A DNA stretch of 64,000 nucleotides from Marmoricola sp. OAE513 (GTDB taxonomy: Bacteria > Actinomycetota > Actinomycetes > Propionibacteriales > Nocardioidaceae): the NCBI RefSeq assembly GCF_040546585.1, contig NZ_JBEPOC010000001.1, positions 2,418,001 to 2,482,000 of the forward strand, given 5' to 3'. Position numbers and translations under genes: made by a program. Below the pieces are notes generated by a model that did no database searches, was not told the origin of the DNA, and saw nothing but the letters and a program-made list of their open reading frames with translations. Below, piece by piece: positions 1 through 6,980 of the stretch. Position 1 is the stretch's first letter, and each line of letters begins with the position of its first letter.

Positions 1-1
1 C

Positions 2-385
2 GATGCGCTGGCAGCCGACTGGCATCAGCTGATGGGTCGGTACCAGCGGCTGATGTGCGCGCTCGACCGCGAGCTCAGCGCCGGTCACGACCTGACGGCC
101 AGCGAGTTCGAGGTGCTCCAGCAGCTGGAGCAGTCCGACCAGTGCAGCCTGCGAATGGCTGTGCTCGCCGAGAGCGCCCACCTGACGCAGAGTGCCTTGT
201 CGCGGTTGGTGTCGCGTCTAGAGCGCGACGGACTGGTCACCCGTGAGACCTGCTCCACCGACCGTCGTTCGCTGTTCGTGAAGCTGACCAGCGAGGGGCG
301 CGCGCGCTACGCCGAGGCCCGCCCCACCCAGCGCCGTGTCCTGCGCGAGGACGGCGGCGGGTGCCTGGAGCCGGCCCGCTCCTGA
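2..385 (+). CDS. MarR-family transcriptional regulator, 5' partial
   Basis: The frame is open from base 2, so the true start lies upstream of the window. The translation holds a winged-helix core typical of MarR regulators: a helix around ASEFEVLQQLE, a recognition helix in TQSALSRLVSRLERDGLV, and the wing sequence CSTDRRSLFVKLT. Such dimers repress nearby efflux or detoxification genes in response to small phenolic ligands. About 127 residues are visible, and the C-terminus ends abruptly in a glycine-rich tail (REDGGGCLEPARS) instead of the usual final helix. It may therefore be slightly truncated or frameshifted near 350. The regulated gene is not visible. The family call is confident; target and completeness are unknown. 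Confidence 0.75.
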   Translation, partial: DALAADWHQLMGRYQRLMCALDRELSAGHDLTASEFEVLQQLEQSDQCSLRMAVLAESAHLTQSALSRLVSRLERDGLVTRETCSTDRRSLFVKLTSEGRARYAEARPTQRRVLREDGGGCLEPARS

Positions 386-482
386 CGAGTTCCGCCTGGG
401 GTCTGGCGCCCGAGGGTCTGCGCCGCCTAGGTTGCAAGGTGAGCGGACGGCATCGGGTCGCCCGCTCGTCTCGGAGGTAACC

Positions 483-2231
483 ATGCGTAGAAGTCATGTC
501 TCGGCGGCCGTCACCACGGCCGCCGTCCTGCTCGTCGCGACCGTCTCAGGAACAACCTGGACGTCGACCGCGAGCCCCTCGGCGGCCAGCTCGGCCGGCC
601 GGACCGCCACGACGTCGTACGTCGTGCTGGCGAAGGAAGGCTCGTCGGCGACAGCGCTCGCCAAGCGCCTCGAGGCCGCGGGTGGCAAGGTCAGCTCGGT
701 CAACAGCGCGATCGGCCTGGTCTCGGTGTCCTCCTCGGACGCCGCCTTCAAGGGACGCGCGTCCAAGGTCGCCGGCGCGGAGGGTGTCGCGACGGACCGG
801 ACCATCGGCTACGCGCCGACGCGTCGCCCGCAGGCCGTGGAGCAGGAGAACCTGCGGTCCACGAAGGCGCGCAACGCCAAGGTCGCCCAGCGGCCGAAGG
901 CCGGGAAGAAGCCCAAGAAGTCGACTTCCGACCCGCTCGACTCCCAGCTGTGGGGCATGCGGATGATCGGCGCCGACAAGGCGCACCAGTACACGCTCGG
1001 GAACAAGAAGGTCCGGGTCGGCGTGATCGACACCGGCGTCCAGGCCGACCACCCCGACATCCACCCGAACTTCGACTACAAGCTCTCGCGGAACTTCGTC
1101 ACCGACATCCCGGAGATCGACGGGCCGTGCGAGAGCGCGGGTTGCAAGGACCCTGTCGGCGAGGACGACGGCGGGCACGGCACGCATGTCGCCGGGACCA
1201 TCGGCGCCGCTCTCAACGGTCTCGGTGTCACGGGGGTCGCGCCCAAGGTCGACCTGGTCGAGGTGCGCGCCGGTCAGGACAGCGGCTACTTCTTCCTGCA
1301 GCCGGTCGTCGACGCGATCACCTACTCGGCGGACGCCGGTATCGACGTGGTGAACATGAGCTTCTACGTCGACCCCTGGCTCTACAACTGTGCCGGCGGT
1401 GCCCCGGAGGACACCCCGGAGCAGGCTGCCGAGCAGGGCGTGATCATCTCCGCGATGAACCGCGCGCTCTCCTACGCCCACCACCGGAACGTCACGCTGG
1501 TGGCGGCGACGGGCAACAACAACGAGGACCTGGCGAACCCGCGGGTCGACACCTCGAGTCCCGACTACGGCGCCGAGCCGCACGACAGGACGATCGACAA
1601 CGCCAAGTGCCTCGACCTGCCGGTCGAAGGTCGTTACGTGATCGGGGTGAACGCGCTCGGGCCGTCGGGCAAGAAGTCGGACTTCTCGAACTACACCACC
1701 GACCTGCGTTCCGGTGAGGTCGAGGTCTCCGCGCCGGGTGGCTGGTTCCGGGACGGCTTCGGCACCCCGACGTTCCGGACCAACCAGAACATGATCCTCT
1801 CGACGGTCCCGCTCGTCTCGGTCCAGGAGACCGGTGAGGTGGACGCCGACGGGAACATCACCGAGCTCGGTGAGGAGTCCGGGGTGCAGAAGGTGTGCCA
1901 GGCCAAGCCGGCTCCGGGCACGGCGGCCTGCGGCTACTACGCCTTCTACCAGGGCACCTCCATGGCGAGTCCGCACGCCGCCGGGGTCGCGGCCCTCGCG
2001 GTCGGGGCGCACGGGCGGTCCAGCAGGCACGGCGGGTTCGGGCTGTCCCCGGTCATCGTTCGCGCGCTGCTGCTCGGCACGGCGACCGACCACGCGTGCC
2101 CGGCAGGCGGGGTGCAGTCCTACCTCGACGAGGGACGGGACGCGTCGTACACGGCGAAGTGCGTCGGTACGAAGTACTACAACGGGTTCTACGGTCACGG
2201 GATCGTGAACGCCCTCCGCGTCGTGCGCTGA
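483..2231 (+). CDS. Secreted S8 (subtilisin-like) serine protease
   Basis: A 582-residue exported subtilase. The N-terminus (MRRSHVS, then an Ala/Val-rich hydrophobic stretch to about residue 35) is a signal peptide. Residues of roughly 40-110 resemble an inhibitor-I9-type propeptide. The catalytic triad is visible: Asp183 in VIDTG, His232 in HGTHVAG, and Ser493 in GTSMASPHAAG. Cysteines in the second half suggest disulfides. The frame is open further upstream, but ATG 483 is preceded by GGAGGT at 473-478 and starts the signal peptide, so it is preferred. A strong terminator follows at 2251. It probably degrades extracellular protein; the substrate is unknown. Confidence 0.93.
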   Translation: MRRSHVSAAVTTAAVLLVATVSGTTWTSTASPSAASSAGRTATTSYVVLAKEGSSATALAKRLEAAGGKVSSVNSAIGLVSVSSSDAAFKGRASKVAGAEGVATDRTIGYAPTRRPQAVEQENLRSTKARNAKVAQRPKAGKKPKKSTSDPLDSQLWGMRMIGADKAHQYTLGNKKVRVGVIDTGVQADHPDIHPNFDYKLSRNFVTDIPEIDGPCESAGCKDPVGEDDGGHGTHVAGTIGAALNGLGVTGVAPKVDLVEVRAGQDSGYFFLQPVVDAITYSADAGIDVVNMSFYVDPWLYNCAGGAPEDTPEQAAEQGVIISAMNRALSYAHHRNVTLVAATGNNNEDLANPRVDTSSPDYGAEPHDRTIDNAKCLDLPVEGRYVIGVNALGPSGKKSDFSNYTTDLRSGEVEVSAPGGWFRDGFGTPTFRTNQNMILSTVPLVSVQETGEVDADGNITELGEESGVQKVCQAKPAPGTAACGYYAFYQGTSMASPHAAGVAALAVGAHGRSSRHGGFGLSPVIVRALLLGTATDHACPAGGVQSYLDEGRDASYTAKCVGTKYYNGFYGHGIVNALRVVR

Positions 2232-2250
2232 GCGCGACCGGCGATCAGCA

Positions 2251-2301
2251 GTCCGCCCCCGCCACGGAGAACGTGGCGGGGGCGGACTCGTTTATTCATT
2301 T
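2251..2301 (+). terminator. Intrinsic terminator after the subtilase gene
   Basis: A perfect 15-bp stem (2251-2265 with 2273-2287, 7-nt loop) is followed by a T-rich tract (TCGTTTATTCATTT). It lies 20 bp after the protease stop and insulates the protease from the TetR/ABC operon. Confidence 0.9.
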
Positions 2302-2328
2302 GTGAGTGAGTGCTCACTCACTTAGTCT
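2300..2328 (+). promoter_or_regulatory. Promoter and probable TetR operator; leaderless start
   Basis: TTGTGA (2300-2305), a 17-nt spacer and TAGTCT (2323-2328) fit a housekeeping promoter. The spacer region carries an inverted repeat, GTGAGTGAG-tg-CTCACTCAC (2302-2321), overlapping the -35. This is a typical TetR-family operator placement and suggests autorepression by the adjacent regulator. Counting about seven bases from the -10 puts the transcript start at the GTG at 2335, so the mRNA may be leaderless. Confidence 0.7.
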
Positions 2329-2334
2329 CGGAGG

Positions 2335-2931
2335 GTGACTCCTCGTGCTCCCGCGCTGCCGGCCGCCGAACGTCGCCTCGCCCTGATCGAGGCGACGCTC
2401 CCGTTGCTCCACGAGCACGGGCGCTCCGTGACCACCCGCCAGATCGCTGACGCGGCCGGTGTGGCCGAGGGCACGATCTTCCGGGTCTTCAACAGCAAGG
2501 ACGAGCTGGTCGACGAGGCGGTGCTGCACGCCTTCCGCTCCTCGACCTTCGTCACGCAGCTCGAGGACGTCGACCCCGCGCTCCCGCTGCGCGAGCGCCT
2601 GCTGGCGATCACCCGGCTGCTCCAGGAGCGGTACATCTCGACCTTCGGGCTGATCCGCGCGCTCGGAACGATGGGGCCGCCAGCGGTCGTGAAGGCCGAC
2701 CACGGTCGGCACGAGGACTGGCGCCGCCACGTCGACCTCGCGATGGTCCGCCTCGTCGAGCCGGATGCCGACCTGCTCCGGGTGCCAGCCGCGCGGCTGG
2801 TCAACACGCTGCGCCTGCTCACCCTCGGCGGCAGCAACGAGCACATGAACATGGGCGACCTGATGGCGCCCGAAGAGATCGTCGACACCGTTCTGGTCGG
2901 CCTGCTGGCCGACCCCCGAGGGAGTAGCTGA
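2335..2931 (+). CDS. TetR-family regulator of the downstream ABC exporter
   Basis: A 198-residue TetR regulator. The N-terminal helix-turn-helix is clear (TTRQIADAAGVAEGTIFRVFNSKDELV, read in two parts: recognition helix GVAEGTIFRVF). The C-terminal ligand-binding part is unassigned. It starts with GTG directly after the promoter and operator described at 2300-2328. Its stop overlaps the ATG of the first ABC gene by one base, so the three genes form one operon. By analogy with known TetR-exporter pairs, ligand binding would derepress export. The ligand is not predictable. Confidence 0.9.
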   Translation: MTPRAPALPAAERRLALIEATLPLLHEHGRSVTTRQIADAAGVAEGTIFRVFNSKDELVDEAVLHAFRSSTFVTQLEDVDPALPLRERLLAITRLLQERYISTFGLIRALGTMGPPAVVKADHGRHEDWRRHVDLAMVRLVEPDADLLRVPAARLVNTLRLLTLGGSNEHMNMGDLMAPEEIVDTVLVGLLADPRGSS

Positions 2932-4664
2932 TGCTCGTCCGTCTGGTCAGGGAGTACCTGGCGCCCTACAAGAAGCAGCTCGCGATCGTCGTGGCGCTGC
3001 AGTTCGTCGGCACGATGGTGATGCTCTACCTGCCGATCCTCAACGCCGACATCATCGACAAGGGCGTGGTCTTCGGCGACACCGGCTACATCGTCCGGCA
3101 CGGCGGCCTGATGCTGGCGGTCTCGCTGCTCCAGGTCGTCTGTTCCGTGACCGCGGTCTGGTTCTCCGCCCGTACGGCGATGTCGTTCGGCCGCGACGTG
3201 CGTGCGGGCCTGTTCCACCACGTCGGCAGCTTCTCTGCCCGCGAGGTCCAGCAGTTCGGTGCCCCGTCGCTGATCACCCGCGAGACCAACGACGTCCAGC
3301 AGGTGCAGATGCTCGTGCTCATGGGTGGGACGCTGATGGTCTCCGCGCCGATCATGATGGTCGGCGGCGTCGTCATGGCCGTGCACGTCAACGCGGGGTT
3401 GTCCTGGCTGGTGCTGCTCGTCGTGCCGACCCTGGGCGTCTCGATCGGGTTCATCGTCACCCGGATGGTGCCGAGCTTCGCGAAGATGCAGGAGCGCATC
3501 GACGAGGTGAACCGGTTGCTGCGCGAGCAGATCACCGGTGTCCGCGTGGTGCGCGCCTTCGTCCGCGAGCCTCACGAGACAGCGCGCTTCGCCGAGGCCA
3601 ACGAGGACCTCACCCAGGTCTCCATCCGGGCCGGACGGTGGCTGGCCGGGATGTTCCCGACGGTGATGCTGGTCGCGAACGTCGCCTCGGTCGCGGTGCT
3701 GTGGTTCGGCGGCCACCGTGTCGAGTCGGGCGCCATGGAGGTCGGCGAGCTCACGGCTTACCTCTCCTACCTGATGCAGATCGTCATGTCGGTGATGATG
3801 GCGACCTTCATGATGATGATGATCCCGCGCTCCACGGTGTGCGCGGACCGGATCACCGAGGTGCTCGACACCGCCACGTCGGTGGTCCCTCCTGCCGACC
3901 CGGTCACCGAGGTCACCGAGCGCGGGACGCTGCGGTTCGAGGGGGTCGAGTTCACCTACCCGGGCGCCGGGGTGCCGGTGGTGCGGAACGTGTCCTTCGA
4001 GGCGAGCCCCGGGCTGACGGTCGCCATCATCGGGTCGACCGGTGCCGGCAAGTCGACGATGGTGAACCTGGTGCCGCGGCTCTTCGACGCGACCGGCGGA
4101 CGGGTTGTCGTCGACGGCGTCGACGTGCGCGACCTCGAGCTGGAGCTGCTCTGGTCGAAGCTGGGTCTGGTGCCGCAGCGCGGTTTCCTGTTCTCCGGCA
4201 CGATCGCGGACAACCTGCGCTACGGGAAGGGTGACGCCACCGAGGACGAGATGTGGGCGGCGCTCGAGATCGCCCAGGCGCGCGAGTTCGTCGAGGCCAT
4301 GCCCGAGGGGCTGCAGGCGCCGATCGCGCAGGGCGGCACCAACGTCAGCGGCGGTCAGAGACAGCGGTTGGCGATCGCGAGAGCGGTCATCCGCAGACCC
4401 GAGATCTACCTGTTCGACGACGCGTTCTCGGCGCTCGACCTGGCCACCGACGCCCGGCTGCGCGCCGCGCTCAAGCCCGTGACGGCCGACGCGACGGTCG
4501 TGATCGTGGCTCAGCGCGTCTCGACGATCCGCGATGCCGACCTCATCCTCGTCGTCGAGGACGGCGAGGTCGTCGGCCGAGGTACCCACCACGACCTGCT
4601 GGCGTCGAACCAGACCTACCGGGAGATCGTCGCTTCGCAGCTGAGCGCGGAGGAGGCGGCATGA
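2931..4664 (+). CDS. ABC exporter half-transporter, subunit with degenerate catalytic Glu
   Basis: A 577-residue fusion of a six-helix type IV exporter membrane domain (about 1-310) and a nucleotide-binding domain. Walker A is GSTGAGKST with Lys374, and the signature SGGQRQRLAIARAV is canonical. Walker B is YLFDDAFSALD, with Asp497 where the catalytic glutamate normally sits. The next gene has the opposite pattern (intact Glu, altered signature). Together they make an asymmetric heterodimeric exporter of the TM287/288 or LmrCD type, with one hydrolytic site. The export substrate (drug, lipid or peptide) is unknown. Start and stop overlap both neighbours. Confidence 0.93.
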   Translation: MLVRLVREYLAPYKKQLAIVVALQFVGTMVMLYLPILNADIIDKGVVFGDTGYIVRHGGLMLAVSLLQVVCSVTAVWFSARTAMSFGRDVRAGLFHHVGSFSAREVQQFGAPSLITRETNDVQQVQMLVLMGGTLMVSAPIMMVGGVVMAVHVNAGLSWLVLLVVPTLGVSIGFIVTRMVPSFAKMQERIDEVNRLLREQITGVRVVRAFVREPHETARFAEANEDLTQVSIRAGRWLAGMFPTVMLVANVASVAVLWFGGHRVESGAMEVGELTAYLSYLMQIVMSVMMATFMMMMIPRSTVCADRITEVLDTATSVVPPADPVTEVTERGTLRFEGVEFTYPGAGVPVVRNVSFEASPGLTVAIIGSTGAGKSTMVNLVPRLFDATGGRVVVDGVDVRDLELELLWSKLGLVPQRGFLFSGTIADNLRYGKGDATEDEMWAALEIAQAREFVEAMPEGLQAPIAQGGTNVSGGQRQRLAIARAVIRRPEIYLFDDAFSALDLATDARLRAALKPVTADATVVIVAQRVSTIRDADLILVVEDGEVVGRGTHHDLLASNQTYREIVASQLSAEEAA

Positions 4665-6691
4665 GCGCGACCGAAGGGAGCGGGTCGAGCCCGGTCGAGA
4701 CCTCTGAGACCCCCGCCGGTGGTGGCCGGCTCAAGGAGACCGAGCGCGTCGTCGCCGGCCCCGGCCCGGGTCGCAGCCCGTTCGGGGGCGGCATCGTCGG
4801 GCAGAAGGCGTCGACCTTCAAACCGTCGGCGCTGCGCCTGCTGCGTCGGATGAGCCCGCAACGGTTCAAGCTCGGGGCGGTGCTCGTCCTGACCGTGGTC
4901 AGCGTCGGCCTGAGCGCTGTAGGTCCGCGCATCCTCGGAAGGGCGACGGACCTGATCTTCGCCGGCCTGCTCGGCGGTGACCCGAAGATCCCCTCCGACG
5001 TCACCAAGGAGCAGCTGGTCGAGAACCTGCGGGCGGCCGGCGAGGACAAGAAGGCCTCGCTGATCGCCTCGATGAAGGACTTCGTGCCCGGTCAGGGCGT
5101 CGACTTCGACAAGGTCGGCCACGTCCTCATGGTCGTGCTGGCGATCTACGTCCTGGGTTCGGTGCTCGCCTGGCTGGCCGGCTACCTGCTCAACGACGTC
5201 GTGCAGTCGACGATCCTGCGGATGCGCTCGGACGTCGAGGACAAGGTCAACGCGCTGCCGCTGAGCTACTTCGACAAGCAGCCGCGCGGCGAGCTGCTCT
5301 CGCGGGTCACCAACGACATCGACAACCTCGGGCAGTCCCTCCAGCAGACGCTGAGCCAGCTGCTCACCTCGGTGCTGACCGTCCTGGCCGTGCTCGGGAT
5401 GATGATCTGGATCTCGCCGCTGCTCGCGGTGATAGCGGTGGTCTCGGTCCCGATCTCCATGTTCATCACCGGTCGCGTGATGAAGCGGTCCCAGGGGATG
5501 TTCGTGCAGCAGTGGCGACGTACGGGCCGCCTCAACGGACACATCGAGGAGACCTTCTCCGGCCACACGCTGGTCAAGGTCTTCGGTCGCCAGGCCGAGT
5601 CCGAGCGGGTCTTCGCCGAGGAGAACGAAGAGCTCTACAAGGCGTCCTTCTCGGCGCAGTTCGTCAGCGGTCTGATCATGCCGATCATGATGTTCGTCGG
5701 GAACCTCAACTACGTCCTGGTCGCCGTGCTCGGCGGCTTGCGGGTGGCGAGCGGCTCGCTCTCGCTCGGTGAGGTGCAGGCCTTCATCCAGTACACGCGC
5801 CAGTTCACCCAACCGCTCTCGCAGGTGGCGTCCATGGCCAACCTGATGCAGTCCGGTGTCGCCTCGGCGGAGCGGGTCTTCGAGCTGCTCGACGCGCCCG
5901 AGGAGCCGGCCGACGGCACGGCAGCCGCGGCGCCCGAGGGCCAGCGCCGCGGGCTCGTGCGGTTCGAGAACGTGGCCTTCTCCTACGACCCGGAGAAGCC
6001 GCTGATCCGGGACCTGTCGCTGGTGGCCGAGCCAGGGCACACCGTGGCGATCGTCGGGCCGACCGGTGCCGGCAAGACGACGCTGGTCAACCTGGCGATG
6101 CGCTTCTACGACGTCGAGTCGGGGCAGATCACCCTGGACGGCGTTGACATCGCCGCCATGCCACGAGGCGAGCTGCGCGCCCAGACCGGCATGGTCCTGC
6201 AGGACACCTGGCTCTTCGAGGGGACGATCCGCGACAACATCGCCTACGGCAACCCGTCGGCGAGCGAGGCGCAGATCCTCCAGGCCGCCCAGGCCACCTT
6301 CGTCGACCGGTTCGTGCACTCGCTGCCCGACGGGTACGACACCGTCATCGACGAGGAGGGTTCGAACCTGTCGGCCGGTGAGCGCCAGCTGGTGACGATC
6401 GCCCGCGCGTTCGTCTCGGACCCGGCGCTGCTGATCCTCGACGAGGCGACCAGCTCGGTCGACACCCGGACCGAGCTCCTGCTGCAGAAGGCGATGGCGG
6501 CACTGCGGACAGACCGGACGTGCTTCGTGATCGCGCACCGGCTCTCCACGATCCGGGACGCCGACCTGATCCTGGTGATGGAGGACGGCGCGATCGTGGA
6601 GCAGGGCACGCACGACGAGTTGCTGGTCGCGGACGGCGCCTACGCGCGGCTCTACAACGCACAGTTCGCCGCCGCTGCTGCCTCGGGATAA
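4661..6691 (+). CDS. ABC exporter half-transporter, catalytically intact partner subunit
   Basis: A 676-residue partner of the preceding subunit, starting at ATG 4661 inside its stop (ATGA overlap, translational coupling). A charged N-terminal extension of about 60 residues precedes the membrane domain. That domain contains an extra extracytoplasmic-looking insert (about 100-150, many Lys/Asp) between the first two helices. The nucleotide-binding domain has Walker A GPTGAGKTT, Walker B LLILDEATSSVD with the catalytic Glu, and a non-canonical signature LSAGERQLVTIARAF. The frame is open upstream of 4661, but that stretch is a shadow of the preceding gene. Confidence 0.93.
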   Translation: MSATEGSGSSPVETSETPAGGGRLKETERVVAGPGPGRSPFGGGIVGQKASTFKPSALRLLRRMSPQRFKLGAVLVLTVVSVGLSAVGPRILGRATDLIFAGLLGGDPKIPSDVTKEQLVENLRAAGEDKKASLIASMKDFVPGQGVDFDKVGHVLMVVLAIYVLGSVLAWLAGYLLNDVVQSTILRMRSDVEDKVNALPLSYFDKQPRGELLSRVTNDIDNLGQSLQQTLSQLLTSVLTVLAVLGMMIWISPLLAVIAVVSVPISMFITGRVMKRSQGMFVQQWRRTGRLNGHIEETFSGHTLVKVFGRQAESERVFAEENEELYKASFSAQFVSGLIMPIMMFVGNLNYVLVAVLGGLRVASGSLSLGEVQAFIQYTRQFTQPLSQVASMANLMQSGVASAERVFELLDAPEEPADGTAAAAPEGQRRGLVRFENVAFSYDPEKPLIRDLSLVAEPGHTVAIVGPTGAGKTTLVNLAMRFYDVESGQITLDGVDIAAMPRGELRAQTGMVLQDTWLFEGTIRDNIAYGNPSASEAQILQAAQATFVDRFVHSLPDGYDTVIDEEGSNLSAGERQLVTIARAFVSDPALLILDEATSSVDTRTELLLQKAMAALRTDRTCFVIAHRLSTIRDADLILVMEDGAIVEQGTHDELLVADGAYARLYNAQFAAAAASG

Positions 6692-6697
6692 ACCCCG

Positions 6698-6726
6698 TTG
6701 TCCAGGAGTGACCTCCGACGTAATCT
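6698..6726 (+). promoter_or_regulatory. Housekeeping-type promoter of a short transcript
   Basis: TTGTCC (6698-6703), a 17-nt spacer and TAATCT (6721-6726). The predicted start near 6733 lies just before an unusually long Shine-Dalgarno sequence, so the leader before the mini-ORF is only about 25 nt. Confidence 0.5.
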
Positions 6727-6757
6727 CGAAGCACACGGAAAGGAGGTGGTCCCAGTA

Positions 6758-6796
6758 ATGCATTCTTCTAGGACAAGTGAGGTGGCTGCTCGCTAG
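6758..6796 (+). CDS. 12-residue mini-ORF MHSSRTSEVAAR
   Basis: ATG 6758 to TAG 6794-6796 encodes MHSSRTSEVAAR. The start lies 4-5 nt after an extended Shine-Dalgarno that is complementary to about 14-16 bases of the 16S rRNA tail, far more than any other gene in the window. Such complementarity is hard to explain unless translation is real. From memory, similar short ORFs ending in a V-A-A-R-like motif after an AGGAGGTGGTCC sequence recur in actinobacteria, but I cannot verify this or name a family. No function is proposed. Confidence 0.5.
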   Translation: MHSSRTSEVAAR

Positions 6797-6857
6797 CAGC
6801 GCCCGGTCCCTCGGGACCAACCCGTCGGCGCTGCCGACGAATACCAAGCAGTCACCC

Positions 6858-6916
6858 GACCCGCAGGCGAACCGGTGGTCCACCGGCCAGAACCGTCAGG
6901 TTCACGCCTGCGGGTC
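6858..6916 (+). terminator. Large terminator-like hairpin of the short transcript
   Basis: GACCCGCAGGCG (6858-6869) pairs perfectly with CGCCTGCGGGTC (6905-6916). The enclosed loop contains a CCGGTG/CACCGG hairpin and AACC/GGTT pairing. The following T-content is modest, so termination may be partial or the structure may have another role. Confidence 0.5.
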
Positions 6917-6951
6917 GCTGCTTTCGTGACGTCCTTCACAAAGGTTGCGCC

Positions 6952-6980
6952 TAGCAACTAAATAGTTGCAGAATGCAACT
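6952..6980 (+). promoter_or_regulatory. MarR-type operator with three half-sites
   Basis: Three alternating half-sites, GCAACT (6954-6959), AGTTGCA (6964-6970) and TGCAACT (6974-6980), form two overlapping inverted repeats that end directly at the ATG of the efflux gene. AGTTGCA/TGCAACT is typical of actinobacterial MarR operators. The MarR gene at 8555 is the obvious ligand. A weak promoter (TTCACA 6935-6940, TAAATA 6959-6964) would place the operator over the -10 and transcript start. Confidence 0.65.

Larger units (their letters stand above)
6733..6925 (+). ncRNA. Short structured transcript carrying a 12-codon ORF
   Basis: The stretch between the ABC exporter and the MFS gene is a compact unit. 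It has a promoter at 6698-6726 and a ribosome-binding stretch GGAAAGGAGGTGGTCC (6738-6753) that matches almost the whole 3' end of 16S rRNA. It then has the mini-ORF, a nested hairpin starting at the last base of the stop codon (GCAGCGCC 6796-6803 with GGCGCTGC 6827-6834, inner stem GGTCCC/GGGACC), and a terminator-like hairpin. The last stem pairs 12 bp (6858-6869 with 6905-6916), encloses a second hairpin, and is followed by GCTGCTTTC. It could be a peptide mRNA, a dual-function sRNA or a ribosome-titrating leader. Function is unknown. Confidence 0.5.

Noticed and set aside
546-2198. Long minus-strand open frame antisense to the subtilase
   Set aside because: It mirrors the codon bias of the plus-strand protease; the plus frame has the full catalytic triad and a ribosome site.
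2322-4592. 756-codon minus-strand frame opposite TetR/ABC genes
   Set aside because: His/Asp/Arg-rich shadow of high-GC genes with no recognisable domain.
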